Origin: Heterocephalus glaber
Lineage: Eukaryota > Chordata > Mammalia > Rodentia > Bathyergidae
Assembly (NCBI RefSeq): GCF_000247695.1
Contig: NW_004624730.1
Coordinates: forward strand, 30,880,041 to 30,944,040
Direction of reading: 5' to 3'
DNA length: 64,000 bases
In this document: piece by piece, positions 1 through 11,864 of the stretch
Position numbering within the stretch: the first letter of the stretch is position 1
How the letters are laid out: each line of letters starts with the position of its first letter
Made by a program: the position numbers and the translations under genes
Notes under the pieces: model-generated
The model's input: the letters and a program-made list of their open reading frames with translations, nothing else
The model's database searches: none
What the model was told of the DNA's origin: nothing

Positions 1-2489
1 ATATCATTGTGAAAATTACCAAGGATACAGATTCCTCATGAGAATATAATCAGAACCCTGAACCCCATGAAAAATATTATAAACATGGCATCTTGTAAAA
101 TTATGTGAACTAATGGGTGCTTTAATGCCCACTATTAGTCTGTAATACTCAGATTCAGAATCCTCTGTCTAGTGAGTCATAGCATAGAAACACTGAGAGA
201 ACTATGTAGCACAGAAAATCTAGTTTGAAAAAAACCTTCTGCTTCTGACAAATGATATAGAAATAAAAGCTGTTACTGATATATGTGTTTTGGCCTGTTC
301 TTGTGTGATGCCCTACATATTGTTCAATCTGAAGAATATGCATACAGCAATTATTTGATTTATTCTGTATATTCAGTTGGTATTTAGCACCTGCTTTTGT
401 ATATGGTGTGTTTCCTTTTCTCATATAACTGTACTGTATGTGTCTACACATCAATTTCACAACAGAGTTCAACAGGAAAAAAAATGAATAGGGTTGAATG
501 ATTGAGATGGTGCTCATGAAAAAGTGGGAAACAGGTTGTCCTGTGGAATGTAGGTGGGCTTTATTCAATGAGTGGATAGACTAAATAGAGCATAAAAGCT
601 AAATAAGGGAGTATTTGCTCTTTCTGCCTATCTTTGAGATGAAACACTGCTTGTCTGCCTGCAAATGTTATTCAGATTTGAACTGGCTTTCTGGTTCTCA
701 GAACTTATGAAATTGCAGCAGAACTATACTGTTTGCTCTCCTGGGTGTTTCTTTCTCTCCTCCCCCCTCCTCCTCTTCCTCCTCTTCCTCCTTCTCCTTC
801 CTCCCTCTTATATGCATTATATAATCTCTGAAGAACCTAGACTAATATATGTACTGAGTGGGACATTGTTATCAGAATGTGAATCTGGTGAGGTGAATTC
901 ATTTCTAGCAGAAATAAAGAGGAGTTGAACAAAACAACAAACTGGAGGTCAGTCAGACTTTGTAGGAACAGAGAAACAAAACAAAAGCATAAATCTGCAG
1001 AACTATGGTCTGGTTTGCTTACTGGTGCTGATTAGAGTGAGGGTAGCTTAGAGATAGTGGGATTTTGACTAGGACTAGTAAAGTCTGCCAAAACTGCTTT
1101 TCACATTCACCTCTTTACTGGTCAAAGGGACGTCTGCCTAATGGCAGCTGTACTAAGCGTAGGTGAAGTAAACAAGACTTCAGTGTAGTTCTGTAGTAAT
1201 ATAAAGTTTCTATTGGAGATGCTTTGTGTTAAAGGCTGAGAAGAAAGAATTTCTAGGCACAGTGAATTTTGTTTCTTTTGTTTTTCTGCTGTTGCCACTT
1301 TTGAATGAAGAACTTTTGAGTATTTTATCTACATTGTCTTGTGTAGTGTCCTCTGGGTTTACTATTTACAAAGAAATGCTAAAAGTTGGAAACTTGGCAT
1401 TTGGGAAAGGTGAAAAATCATTCTTCTGTGCCTGCTGTTGCAGTTGCTGGTTCACGTAGAGACGTAGAGAGAGAGGAAGTCAGTTGCATCAACAAGGAAC
1501 CAACTCTGCAGGGCCTTGAATATAAGGTAAAAATAATTTTAAAAACTGTGTGTCCCTGTTCCTTTTAATTAGAGGAATGGTGTAAAAATCATGACAACGA
1601 TAATCACATGAGAACATAGATTGATGGATTGGACATTTAAAACACCATGTGAGTTAGTAGGAGCACCCCACACCACCATCTAGGCTGTTTATAACATTCA
1701 AAACCATACCAAGGACTTCAAAGATAAAAAGTCAACAATAGTTTGCTTCTCCCATGGAAATGACACACTGGACAGTACCTATATTAGAACAGCAAGTGTA
1801 CATTTAATGCAATATTAAAATGCCTGTAATATACTCAGAAAAAAAATGACTAAGATAAAGAGAAAATGAGTAAGCACATTCTTTCTCAATACTTTATCTC
1901 CCAAAAAATAAGTGATAAGAAGTAGTTTGAAATTTAATGAAACGATGAAAGAAGCAAGACTGTGTGGGTCAAGACTTATAAATTAGGGGACCCATACACA
2001 ATAGAATGCAAGATGAGGGAGTAGTAAATATGTTGCTAAAATAGAAGAGAGGCAGCAGTAATAAGGTTATTGGAAAATGAAACTGTAGTTATAGCCACCA
2101 CTCAGAACTTGCATCTTGCAAAGCTGAGTCACTTTAGGGACTAAAAAAGCAAGTCATGTGATGATGACTACACATAGGATGGATGACCAGCAGCCAGTGT
2201 CACCAGAAGACAGTGAACTTACTTTCTTTGAGTATAGTTGGTGTGGGAGAAAGGGGAGCAATTTGCTATGATGTGCTAACAAACCAGAGGTCAGCAACAA
2301 GGAGAGGGTGTGCGAAGTGTGGGGAAATAAGGTGTGAGTTGTAGATATAAAAAGAATTACTTCTTTTGCAGTTGAGTGACATAAAAGAATTACTTTTAAA
2401 AGATTTAATTAGATATAAACATATCTGGCATATTTCCTATCTGAATGGGAAACGTAATTAATAGAAAAAAGTTAACAAAATTATTTCTC
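1..2489. other. No recognisable gene or repeat
   Basis: This AT-rich stretch shows no family I can name. Open frames are short and lack recognisable domains. A pyrimidine tract lies near 748-809, and an exon-like segment with splice-type borders near 1444-1526 is treated separately under findings. Confidence 0.5.
748..809. repeat. Pyrimidine-rich low-complexity tract
   Basis: An almost pure C/T run built from TCC and CTT units. The short open frame across it encodes only a Ser/Leu/Pro-rich low-complexity peptide, so it is not evidence of a gene. Confidence 0.85.
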
Positions 2490-2612
2490 TCTGTTTAGTT
2501 TTTTGAGAAAGGGTCTCACTATGTAGCTGAGGCTGGCCTCGAACTTATGTCACTCCTTCTGCCTCAGTCTCCTAAGTGCTTCAATTATAAGCACACACCA
2601 ACACATCCTGCT
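2490..2612 (-). mobile_element. B1 SINE (7SL-derived), antisense
   Basis: The plus strand reads as the reverse complement of a B1 element: GAGAAAGGGTCTCACTATG, then AGGCTGGCCTCGAACT, then CTGCCTCAGTCTCCTAAG. These are hallmark 7SL/B1 segments. Divergence is moderate and no clear target-site duplication is visible. Confidence 0.85.
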
Positions 2613-2908
2613 TCTTTTTTTCCCCATTATTGAAAAATTCTAAAGAAAAGCTTAATTTTGGCATATATATAACATGGTAAATAAGTTTTTCAATAACAGT
2701 TTAAAAATACACATTATTTCTATAACATTTTAAAGATTTATTGACAATATTGACTGTTGTCAATATTGAAAATATTGTGTTTAAGGGATGTAATATTTTA
2801 TTGCTTTAGGCTGCAACCCCCAGCACTGAAGAGCAGAGCCGCCCCCAGCTTCTAGGAGGTGACCCATGTGGGTGCCAGCAGCACACACCCAGCCCCACCC
2901 CCCTTGAA

Positions 2909-3929
2909 ATGAGAAGACACATAAATAAATCTCAAAACCAGACTCCCAGATCACCTAAAGCAACCCAAAAGGGAAATGAGATGGAATAATCTGATACTCA
3001 ACCACCTGGACTCCCTGAACTGGCAACAAAAGAGGATCTGGAAAAAATAAAATCAGAATTAATTTCTCAGATAACAACAGAAATTGTGCCATAGTGCAAG
3101 ACATGATTAATAAATCTAGAGTGGACACAGATAAAACAAATAGAGGAGCTGAGGAACATGATGGAATCCCAACACAGGAAACAAATAGAATCCATAAAAC
3201 AGATGCAAACCAATTTCTAGGAGATTAACAACTCTATTGAAAGTTTACTCCAGATATAGAAGATAAGATTGCAATTAGTCACCAGGAAAAGAAAAATCTC
3301 TTTAAAATAGTAAGGTACCATGAGAAATAAATCCAGCAGTTGCTAGACGATGCAAAGAAGACTAACATAAGACTGACCAGAGTCAATGAAGAAACAGGAG
3401 AGAGTGCAGATGGCATAAAAAAACTGCTCACAGAAGTGATGGCAGAAAACTTCCCAAGCAGGGGAAAAGAACTTGACATACAGATAAATGAGGCATATAG
3501 GACTCCAACTAGCCACAATAAAAAAAAAAAAATTACACATAGGCATATAATAGTTAAGATTCCAGAAACCCAACAGAAGAACAAAATTCTACAAGGAGTT
3601 AGAGAAAAGAAACAAATCACATACAAAGGAAAGCCCATGAGAATCACAGCAGACTTCTCCACACAAACCCTCAAAGCAAGATCTTGGAGTGAAGTATTTC
3701 AAGCCCTAAAGGGAAACAGCCTCCAACCCAGATTGATATACCCTGCAAACTATCTTTCAAAATTGATGGAGAAATAAGATACTTCCATGACAAAGAGCAC
3801 TTGAGGAAATTCATGAATACCAATCCAGCACTCCAAAATAGTTTAGACAGTATCCTAGGAGAAGACCATGAGGATCACAACCCCGGGAACCCCAGCAGAA
3901 TGAACCCATCAGTCACAACAAGAAATTAA
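2909..3929 (+). pseudogene. L1 ORF1 (RNA-binding chaperone) pseudogene
   Basis: ORF1p is the trimeric RNA chaperone of the L1 ribonucleoprotein. The start is placed at the ATG at 2909, giving MRRHINKSQNQTPRSP, an Asn/Gln/Lys-rich N-terminus typical of the family. Several stops follow in the coiled-coil part (about 2985-3300). The best preserved part is an open frame at 3340-3777 holding the RRM-like and C-terminal domains, including the REKKQITYKGKP block and the PRLIYPA motif. A one-base loss near 3755 shifts the frame; the C-terminal domain continues in the next frame to the stop at 3927-3929. A 38-bp spacer separates it from ORF2, the usual bicistronic arrangement. It is certainly L1-derived and non-functional. 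Confidence 0.9.
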
Positions 3930-4048
3930 ACACAAAGGGGGGAGAATCCAACAAAAAAGAAAAAGTCATGACAATGATAAGTCAATACACATCAATTATA
4001 ACCATCAATGCTAATGGTCTCAATTCACCAATCAAAAGATATAGACTG

Positions 4049-4140
4049 CAGCCAGGGATTTAGTTCAGTGGTTCTGCCACCTGTCTTGCAAGCATAAGGA
4101 CCCGAGTTCGATCCCTGGCACCAAAAAAAAAAAAAAAAAA
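4049..4140 (+). mobile_element. ID-type SINE inside L1 ORF2
   Basis: A tRNA-derived ID element with A box (TTTAGTTCAGTGG) and B box (GAGTTCGATCC) and an A18 tail. It is flanked by a perfect 15-bp duplication of L1 sequence (AAAAGATATAGACTG) at 4034-4048 and 4137-4151. It therefore inserted after the L1 landed. Confidence 0.95.
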
Positions 4141-5187
4141 GATATAGACTGGCAGAACGGGTTAAGAAGCAAGATCCAACAATATGCTGCATACAAGAAA
4201 CACAATTCAAAAAGAAACTTGTGGGCTGAAAATTAAAGGGTAGAAAAGAATACTCCATGCAACAGGAACCCCCCTCCCCCAAAAAAGCAAGACTAGGTAT
4301 CCTCTTTGTAGATCAAATGGATTTCAAACCAACACTTATTAAGAGAGACAAAGAAGGACATTACATCCTTGTAAAGGGAACAATCCAAGAGGAAGAGATG
4401 ACAATCATAAATATATATGCACCAAACACTAGTGTTCCCAACTATATAAAACAAATACTAATGGGCATGAAAAATCAAATAAGCACTAGTACAATAGTAG
4501 TGGGAGACCTCAATACCCCATTGTCACAAATAGATATATGACCCAAACAAAAAACAAGCAGTGAAATACTAGAACTTAATCAAACTCTTGAACAAATGAA
4601 CTTAACAGATGTTTACAGAGTGTTCCAGCCCACAAAATTAGAAAATACATTCTTTTCAGCTGCACATGGGTTGTTCTCCAAAATAAACCACATACTCACT
4701 CATAGAAAATGTTCAAGTAAGTGCAAAGGAATTGACGTTATCCCCTGTATATTATCAGACAATAGCATAATGAAATTGGAGATCAATAGCAAAAGAAACC
4801 ACAAGAATTTCATAAACACATGGAAATTGAACAACACACTTCTGAATAACCAATGGGTCACAGAGGAAATTAAAGAAGAAATCAGACAATTCCTACAATT
4901 AAATGACAATGGCAATATAACATATCGGAATCTATGGGACACAATGAAAGCAGTATTATGAGGGAAATTCACAGCAGTGAAGACTCATATTAAGAAAACA
5001 GAGTGAGCCCAATTAAACAATCTGATGCTGAACCTCAAACTTCTAGAAAAAGAAGAGCAGGACAAACCTAAAGCTCATACAAAGGAGGAAATTATAAAGA
5101 TCAGAGCAGAAATCAATGCAATGGAGACTAAGAGAAAATACAAAAAATCAATGAAGCCAAGAGTAGGTTCTTCAAAAGAATAGACAA

Positions 5188-6189
5188 GGGGGCCAGAACG
5201 CTGCCCCAGGCTGGAGCCAGCATGGCGGCGGAGCACAAGACCAAGTTGTCCAAGAACTTGCTATGCACGAAGTTCATGCGAAGAGGACTGGACTCAGAAA
5301 CCAAGAAACAGCTAGAAGAGGAAGAAAAGAAGAACATTAGTGAAGAGCACTAGTACTTGGATTTGCCAGAGCTTAAAGAGAAAAAATATTAATGCTTCAG
5401 ATGAATGCTAAGAACAAAGCAGAGGAGCAAGAGGAAGATGAAACAGTAGAGCTTGATGTGTCAGATGAAGAAATGGCTAAAAGATATGATACTTTGGTAG
5501 GGACAATTGGAAAAAAGTTTGCCAAGAAGAGAGACCTGCCAATTATGAAGAAGATGAAAATGGAAACTTAAAACCAATTAAAACAAAGAAGATGTTCCTA
5601 AAGCCCCAAGATTAAAATGGATGCCGTCAAATACAGCTCAGGGATGCCTGTGAAAGCAGCGTATTTTGGATCTTATCCTGATGGTGTCTCTGTAGTTGCT
5701 AATATGTAATGTTCATTTGTAAAGAAATGTATAATTTTGGAAACATGCTGTTTTTGAAACAGATGTGTGGTAGATGTTATACATCCTTTTCCTAATGATA
5801 TTCATCAGGAATATAACTCCAGCCCTTGACCTTTCGGTGTACATAGGCACAGGGTTACTTACTAAAGATTTTTTGACCTCACATTTTAAAAAAATATATA
5901 GTTCTCCAGTCACTGATACCGAATTGACTCCTACAAATTAATGCCAGTGTTTCATTTACCCTTAATGTTTATATTTTGCTTTAAATTATTAATCATGTCA
6001 ATCCAATTCATGCATTCATTTTGGAATCAAATGTCATGAGTATTTATTATATACTCATTCATCCAGAACAAACATACCTCTAGCCTGAAGCATTTGTATA
6101 CTACCAGTTAATTGTCAGTTTAGGGTGGTATGTTTTGTTGTTTAAGGCATTTAATTAAAAATTGTGCAGTAAACATCTTTCACATAAAA
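5188..6189 (+). pseudogene. MPHOSPH6: Processed pseudogene of MPHOSPH6 (M-phase phosphoprotein 6)
   Basis: MPHOSPH6 is a small exosome-associated nucleolar protein involved in 5.8S rRNA 3' processing. The ATG at 5222 opens MAAEHKTKLSKNLLCTKFMR, and RGLDSETKKQLEEEEKK follows, which I recognise as the MPHOSPH6 N-terminus. Later blocks are LMLQMNAK, ETVELDVSDEEMAKRYDTLV and GTIGKKFAKKRD, ending in a KMFLKPQD-like C-terminus with a stop at 5613-5615. It has no introns, a roughly 570-bp 3' UTR and an A tail, and sits between imperfect copies of AAAAGAATA(G/A)AC. A Trp codon has become TAG (5351-5353). About 30 codons are missing between the LPELKEK and LMLQMNAK blocks, with a frame change. It is dead and nested in the L1. 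Confidence 0.9.
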
Positions 6190-7697
6190 AAAAGAATAAA
6201 CTAAATTGACAAACCCTTAGCCAACCTTATAATAAAAAGGAAAGAAAAGGCCCAAATTCATGCAATTAGGAATGAAATAAGTGAAACTACAACAGACTCA
6301 GCAGAAATCCAAAGGATCATCAATACCTACTTCCAGAACCTATACACCAATAAGATGAAAAACACAGAAGAAATGGACAGTTTCCTACATATGTAGGAAT
6401 TAACAAAGTTGAACGAAGAACACCTAAAAATTCTAAACAACCCAATATCAACCAATGAAATTGAAAACATAATTAAAAACTTAGCAACTAAGAAAAGCCT
6501 GGGTCCTGATGGCTTCACTGCTGAATTCTACAAGACATTTAGAGAGGAACTACTGCCATTACTGTTTAAACTCTTCAGTGAAATTGAAAGGGAAGCAATT
6601 ATCACCTTGATCCCCAAAGCAGAGAAAGACTCAACTGAAAAAGAGAACTATAGGCCAATCTCACTAATGAACAGAGATGCAAAAATTTTTAATAAGATAC
6701 TGGCAAACAGAATGCAGAAGATCATCAAGAAGATCATACACCCTGATCAAGTGGGATTCATCCCAGGGATGCAGGGATGGTTCAACATATGCAAATCAAT
6801 AAATGTAATAAACTGTATCAATAGAGCTAAGGACAAAAACCATCTGATCATCTCAATAGATGCAGGAAAAACATTTGACAAAATCCAACACGCATTTATA
6901 TAAAAACCATACAAAAAATTGGAACAGACAGTCTCTACCTCAATCTGATAAAAGCATTCTATTAAAAATCAACAGCCAGTATCATATAAAATGGTCAAAT
7001 CCTGAAATCTTTCACACTAAAATCAGGAACAAGAAAAGGAATGTCCACTATCACCACTCCTGTTCAATATAGTTTTAGAAACATTACCCGCAGCAATTAG
7101 ACAAGTGAAAGAAATAAAAGGAATAAAAATAGGAAGTGAAGAAGTCAAATTGTCCTTATTTTCTGAGGACATGATACTTTAGAAGTAGAAGACCCCAAGA
7201 ACTCCAGCAGAAGTCTTCTAGACTTAATAACCAAATTCAGTCAAGTAGCTGGATACAAGGTCAACACACAAAAATCAATAGCTTTCCTCTACGCAAATGA
7301 AAAACAGACTCACTGAGAGGCAAATAGGGCAAAGGATTCCTTTCACAATAGCATCCAGAAAACTGAAATATCTAGGAATCAACCTAAGAAAAGAAATCAA
7401 AGATCTCTACTCTGAAAACTATAGCACCCTGAAAAGAGAGATTGAAGAGGATTTGAGAAAATGGAAAGAAATCCCTTGCTCTTGGGTGGGAAGGATCAAC
7501 ATAGTGAAAATGGTCATACTTCCAAAACTGGTATACAGATTCACTGCAATCCCAATTGAAATCCCAGCAGCATACTTCACAGACCTTGAGAAAACAATCC
7601 AAAAATTAATTTGGAATCAGTAGAGACCTAGAATAACAAAAGCAATTCTAGGCAACAGGGACCTGGCAGAGTGTATCACAATCCCCAACTTGAAACT

Positions 7698-8470
7698 NNN
7701 NNNNNNNNNNNNNNNNNNNNNNNNNNNNNNNNNNNNNNNNNNNNNNNNNNNNNNNNNNNNNNNNNNNNNNNNNNNNNNNNNNNNNNNNNNNNNNNNNNNN
7801 NNNNNNNNNNNNNNNNNNNNNNNNNNNNNNNNNNNNNNNNNNNNNNNNNNNNNNNNNNNNNNNNNNNNNNNNNNNNNNNNNNNNNNNNNNNNNNNNNNNN
7901 NNNNNNNNNNNNNNNNNNNNNNNNNNNNNNNNNNNNNNNNNNNNNNNNNNNNNNNNNNNNNNNNNNNNNNNNNNNNNNNNNNNNNNNNNNNNNNNNNNNN
8001 NNNNNNNNNNNNNNNNNNNNNNNNNNNNNNNNNNNNNNNNNNNNNNNNNNNNNNNNNNNNNNNNNNNNNNNNNNNNNNNNNNNNNNNNNNNNNNNNNNNN
8101 NNNNNNNNNNNNNNNNNNNNNNNNNNNNNNNNNNNNNNNNNNNNNNNNNNNNNNNNNNNNNNNNNNNNNNNNNNNNNNNNNNNNNNNNNNNNNNNNNNNN
8201 NNNNNNNNNNNNNNNNNNNNNNNNNNNNNNNNNNNNNNNNNNNNNNNNNNNNNNNNNNNNNNNNNNNNNNNNNNNNNNNNNNNNNNNNNNNNNNNNNNNN
8301 NNNNNNNNNNNNNNNNNNNNNNNNNNNNNNNNNNNNNNNNNNNNNNNNNNNNNNNNNNNNNNNNNNNNNNNNNNNNNNNNNNNNNNNNNNNNNNNNNNNN
8401 NNNNNNNNNNNNNNNNNNNNNNNNNNNNNNNNNNNNNNNNNNNNNNNNNNNNNNNNNNNNNNNNNNNNNN
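7698..8470. other. Assembly gap, 773 N
   Basis: A run of 773 N falls inside L1 ORF2, between the post-RT region and the C-terminal segment. The odd length suggests an estimated gap. Open frames across it are artefacts of N translation. Confidence 0.99.
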
Positions 8471-9123
8471 AAAGAACTAGGACTGCAAGTCCCATTTGAC
8501 CCAGCTATTCCCCTGCTGGGTATCTTCCCCAAAGAATTAAAAGAATTATACCACAGTGATATATGTGCACCCATGTTCATAGCAGCACAACTTGTAATAG
8601 CTAAAACTTGGAAGCAGCCCAGTTGCCCATCAACTGGAGACTGGGTATAGAAGATGTGGTTTTTTCATAAAATGGAGCACTACTCAGCCATAAAAAATGA
8701 GAAATTGGAGACATTTATAGGTAAATGGATGCACTTTGAGGTGATACTTTTAAGTGAAATAAATAAGACACACGTGCAAATACCAAATAGTTTCTGTAGT
8801 GTGAGAAACTGAAAGTGTAAATAAGGTCTAAAAGTTATAAAAGATAATGTGAAATAGGAAGAAAAGAAGCAAAGGGGAAGGGGAAATCAGAGGGGTAGGG
8901 GAAAAGAAAAAAGGAAATGGAATTAATATGAGAAAATGAAAAAATGGAAACAAAGTCTTTGAAAATGGGGAGGGGTGGAAGATTGAATGGAGGGCTGGGG
9001 ACTTGGAAAAAAATAAGAATCAGGAGAGATTATGTAAAGGTGCAAATTTCCAATGATAAATGTCATTATATTGTATACCTAAAATGTACCAAAAAATTAA
9101 TTTTAAAATATTTTATTGCTTTA

Positions 9124-10181
9124 AATTTAATGCTTCAGCCTATATCATTCTTAATGCACACTTAATGTGATATGATAGTTAAATTAATAAATAATTTACA
9201 TAATGAATATGGTAATAATGAAACAAATGATGCATTGCCAAGTCATTTTCAGTGTATAAAAACATGAGTTCGTGGAGTCTACATCTTTGAGTTATAAATG
9301 TGCTTGTCTTTGTAGTATATTCTTTTAAATCAGACTTGTGCTTTATTTTATGCATTGTTTTGTGAGCCAGTACAGGAAGAAAATTTAAAATTTTCATTTG
9401 GCGTCACCTGTGAAGGATTATAGCACATTGGAAAATATAAAAAAGCATTCCATCCTGCAGAAACCTTTGGCTGAAGAAAACAGCAGTCCTCCTTGCTGTG
9501 ATGTCTGGGAAGAAGGAAATAGGAGCCTGTGGTTGAGAGATGGTAAATAGGAAGATCTTCATAGAAATAAATATTGAAGTTATTTTCTTTTTATAACCAA
9601 GAGCAGATGAAAAATCACTGTCATTGTCAATATCCTGTTGCCAAAGAACAAATATAAGCAATCTTCAATATATTCATGTGCAGCTTTTCCTATCTCTTTC
9701 CATGAGTGTTGATTTTGTTTTATTCTACCACATAGTGCATATGTCTTCTGCTTCTGCTTCAGCTATACTTAATTGTATTAAAGCTTTTCCACTTGGCTGG
9801 CAGAACTTCAGAATAAACATTTTAAAAAGAAATTTTGCTTTTGAATACTAAAGAGATTGTTTCAAAATCTCATCATTTATTTTAGTAAATAAGTGTACAT
9901 ATTTAAAAGATTTTAAAGAGGTGGTGTTTAGGGGACATATCAGTGAAGTACCTGAAATAAAGTCATAGAGTAAAATGACAGAGGGAAGGAAACAGTAGCT
10001 GGAGCCATACAGAATGGGCTCTGGGTTTGTTCAGTTTACAAGAAATTTCCACTTCTAAACAATAGTTATTATGAGCATCTATTTCTTAAAAACCTTTAAA
10101 CACATTTATCTTGGATATCCCTACACTTGGATAACATGGAGGAAAAAATATTTTCTTTTGATTTTTTTTTTCTAATTACAG
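9124..10181. other. No recognisable gene or repeat
   Basis: AT-rich sequence with only short, unremarkable open frames on both strands. Nothing matches a family I can name. Confidence 0.5.
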
Positions 10182-10349
10182 GGGGCTGATGAATTTGGTT
10201 TCTTGCTGGACCTCTGATTAAGTCAGTAGAGGGAGCCAGAGTTACTGAGCCAGTGGTCCTGACCTTTGACCTGTCCTCCCATCAGACAAGAAAGATGCAC
10301 CAAGCAAGTCTCCCTCATGCTCCAATCAATCGGAGTAGATACAGCAATG
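10182..10349 (+). other. Candidate exon with possible start codon
   Basis: A pyrimidine-rich run ending TTTTTTCTAATTACAG (AG at 10180-10181) precedes a 168-bp segment that ends ACAGCAATG before GTAGGT (donor GT at 10350-10351). An ATG at 10295 opens MHQASLPHAPINRSRYSN up to the donor, and an in-frame TAG lies upstream inside the segment. It could be a 5' UTR plus first coding exon of a gene whose other exons lie outside the window. The segment is more GC-rich than its surroundings and does not look like a repeat. I do not recognise the peptide. It may equally be a chance match. Confidence 0.3.
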
Positions 10350-10619
10350 GTAGGTAGAAGTTTCCTGAATCAGATATGGCAAGATTTTTATTAAGTGTTT
10401 TGATGTTTATAAAGAAAAGATTTCATTCAAATGAGGCCTTTATCATTTCCCATTATGAAGAGCAAATTCTGCAATACATGTGGAATATGCTTACTATAAT
10501 CTACTTATAAATCATTCTTGGAAATACATTGCAAATTTGTGGAATATTATCTGAGGCATTGGTGTGCAAGTAGGTGTATAGAAGAAGTAAATTGCTGGGC
10601 TTTTTCTTAGTTCTCATTA

Positions 10620-11160
10620 AGATTCCTGCCCAAGCCACTAGTTTTGCTCTTCTTGATGACTGCAATCATATTCTAATAGATTTCTTTGCTTCCACTCTTA
10701 CTCCTATAACACTATTTCAACATGAGAGCCAGAGAGGTCTTTACAAATACACCATTCTGCTCAGAAAGCTTTCAGTGGCTTCCAATTTAGAGACAGAGCT
10801 GAAATCTTCACAGTGACCTTCAAGAACTTCACTCTGTAATGATCTCATCATCTGCTACTTTGGCAATTTCTGCACTTGCAGCTTTCCCTCTGCTAACTCT
10901 GGTCCCACCACCTGCCCTCAACAACTCTCCCCAAACTCCAGCTCATTTCTGAGTTAGAAGCTTTACAATGGCTATTTCCTCTGTCAAATTTTCTTCCCAC
11001 AGGCAGACTCTAACTTCCTTGGTCTTTGCTCAAATATCAATTTCAAAATACTGTAAAACTAAGTTACCCTGGTTTTCCTTATCCTGCTCGTTTTTTTTTT
11101 TTTTTGAACACTTAATCACTTTCCAATATACTGTATAATTTGCTTATTTACTTTTACTTT
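10620..11160 (+). repeat. L2-like ancient LINE 3' relic
   Basis: Blocks recall the 3' part of L2-type repeats: GCTTTCAGTGGCTTCCAAT, ACTCTGGTCCCACCAC and TTGCTCAAATATCAATTTC, in the expected order. The open frame at 10574-10816 is incidental to this relic. Confidence 0.55.
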
Positions 11161-11194
11161 TTGTTTCCAGCCATTATGATACAGGGTGAAGAGA

Positions 11195-11835
11195 TGAAAC
11201 TCCCAAACCTACTAGATATCCAAAACATGAGTTTGTGTTCTCTAAAATCAAGGAATGAATTCTAGGAACAATGGAGGTTAAGAGTAGGAATAATTTATTG
11301 AAAGAGAGCTTCTGTCTAAGAGAGACAGAAGGGGGACCAGAAAGTGGATTGCCTTCCCACCCCACTTTTTAAAGATGTTTTATACAGCAAAGCCATGTGG
11401 TGAGGTGGGTACAAAGTGCGACAAAACTATAAGACCCAATGGAAATTTACAAGGTGGGCATGAAGTGGGACAAAACCACGACCAACCAATAAGATTACAA
11501 GTACAGTCACCCGGGTAATATTGATTAAATGGGGATACAATGGGGAAACAAGTCACATGGCAAGCATACAAGGAATGAGCAAGGATTTTTGGTGGAAAGG
11601 GGTGGGTCAGGAATCTTTCTTGGAAGATATTTGTCCCCCACGCAGGTGATTGATACCTGTTTAGAGTATCGATCACTGCTATTCATCCTACATGGGGGTG
11701 GTAGTTTCCTCTCCTTTTATAATTTTGGCCTTCAGAGAATGTGTCTTGATTGTCCTCCATGTTGGCTCCTTCTGGGCTGGCCCTAACTGCCTACAAGATA
11801 TCTAATTAACTTACCTATCTGCAATAATTAGAACA
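11195..11835 (-). mobile_element. Solo retroviral LTR, copy A
   Basis: On the minus strand it runs from TGTTCTAATTATTGC to GGAGTTTCA, giving TG...CA ends. It contains a TATAAAA box (minus strand, 11378-11384), CCAAT-type motifs around 11480, and an AATAAA signal (11294-11299) in LTR order. A diverged second copy lies at 22706-23306. No internal retroviral genes adjoin it and no target-site duplication is evident, so it is read as a solo LTR of an old endogenous retrovirus (class uncertain). Confidence 0.75.
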
Positions 11836-11864
11836 TAAGCTCCAACGTAGAGATTTTTTTAAAA

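Larger units (their letters stand above)
3968..8812 (+). pseudogene. L1 ORF2 (endonuclease-reverse transcriptase) pseudogene
   Basis: ORF2p nicks target DNA and reverse-transcribes L1 RNA. The endonuclease spans about 3968-4800, with NIYAPN and GDLNTPLS blocks still readable. Two catalytic positions look lost: the Asp of the SK-I-D-HI motif is Asn (SKINHIL) and the His of the SDH motif is Asn (LSDNSIMKLE). The reverse transcriptase is read from about 6409, with [11 protein letters not shown] and [12 protein letters not shown]; the YADD/FADD box appears as FSED near 7150, followed by a stop. The C-terminal part resumes after the gap (DPAIPLLGIFPKE and KMEHYSAIKNE), ending at the TGA at 8810-8812. 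It is interrupted by an ID element, a processed pseudogene and the N gap, plus several frameshifts. Confidence 0.92.
2809..9106 (+). mobile_element. Near full-length LINE-1, 5'-truncated and dead
   Basis: A perfect 17-bp direct repeat (AATATTTTATTGCTTTA) at 2792-2808 and 9107-9123 brackets the element. Inside are, in order, a short 5' UTR remnant, an ORF1 relic (2909-3929), a 38-bp spacer, an ORF2 relic (3968-8812), and a purine/G-rich 3' UTR ending in an A-rich tail. The repeat starts with AA after a T-run on the other strand, as expected for L1 endonuclease. Later events inside it are an ID SINE (4049-4140), an MPHOSPH6 processed pseudogene (5188-6189) and an assembly gap (7698-8470). Both ORFs carry stops and frameshifts, so the copy cannot move itself. 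Confidence 0.95.

Noticed and set aside
2740..2780. Repeated CAATATTGA units resembling a protein-binding site
   Set aside because: It is a short AT-rich direct repeat with no further support.
7617..8580. Open frames of 269-310 codons on both strands
   Set aside because: They consist almost entirely of translated N from the 773-base gap.
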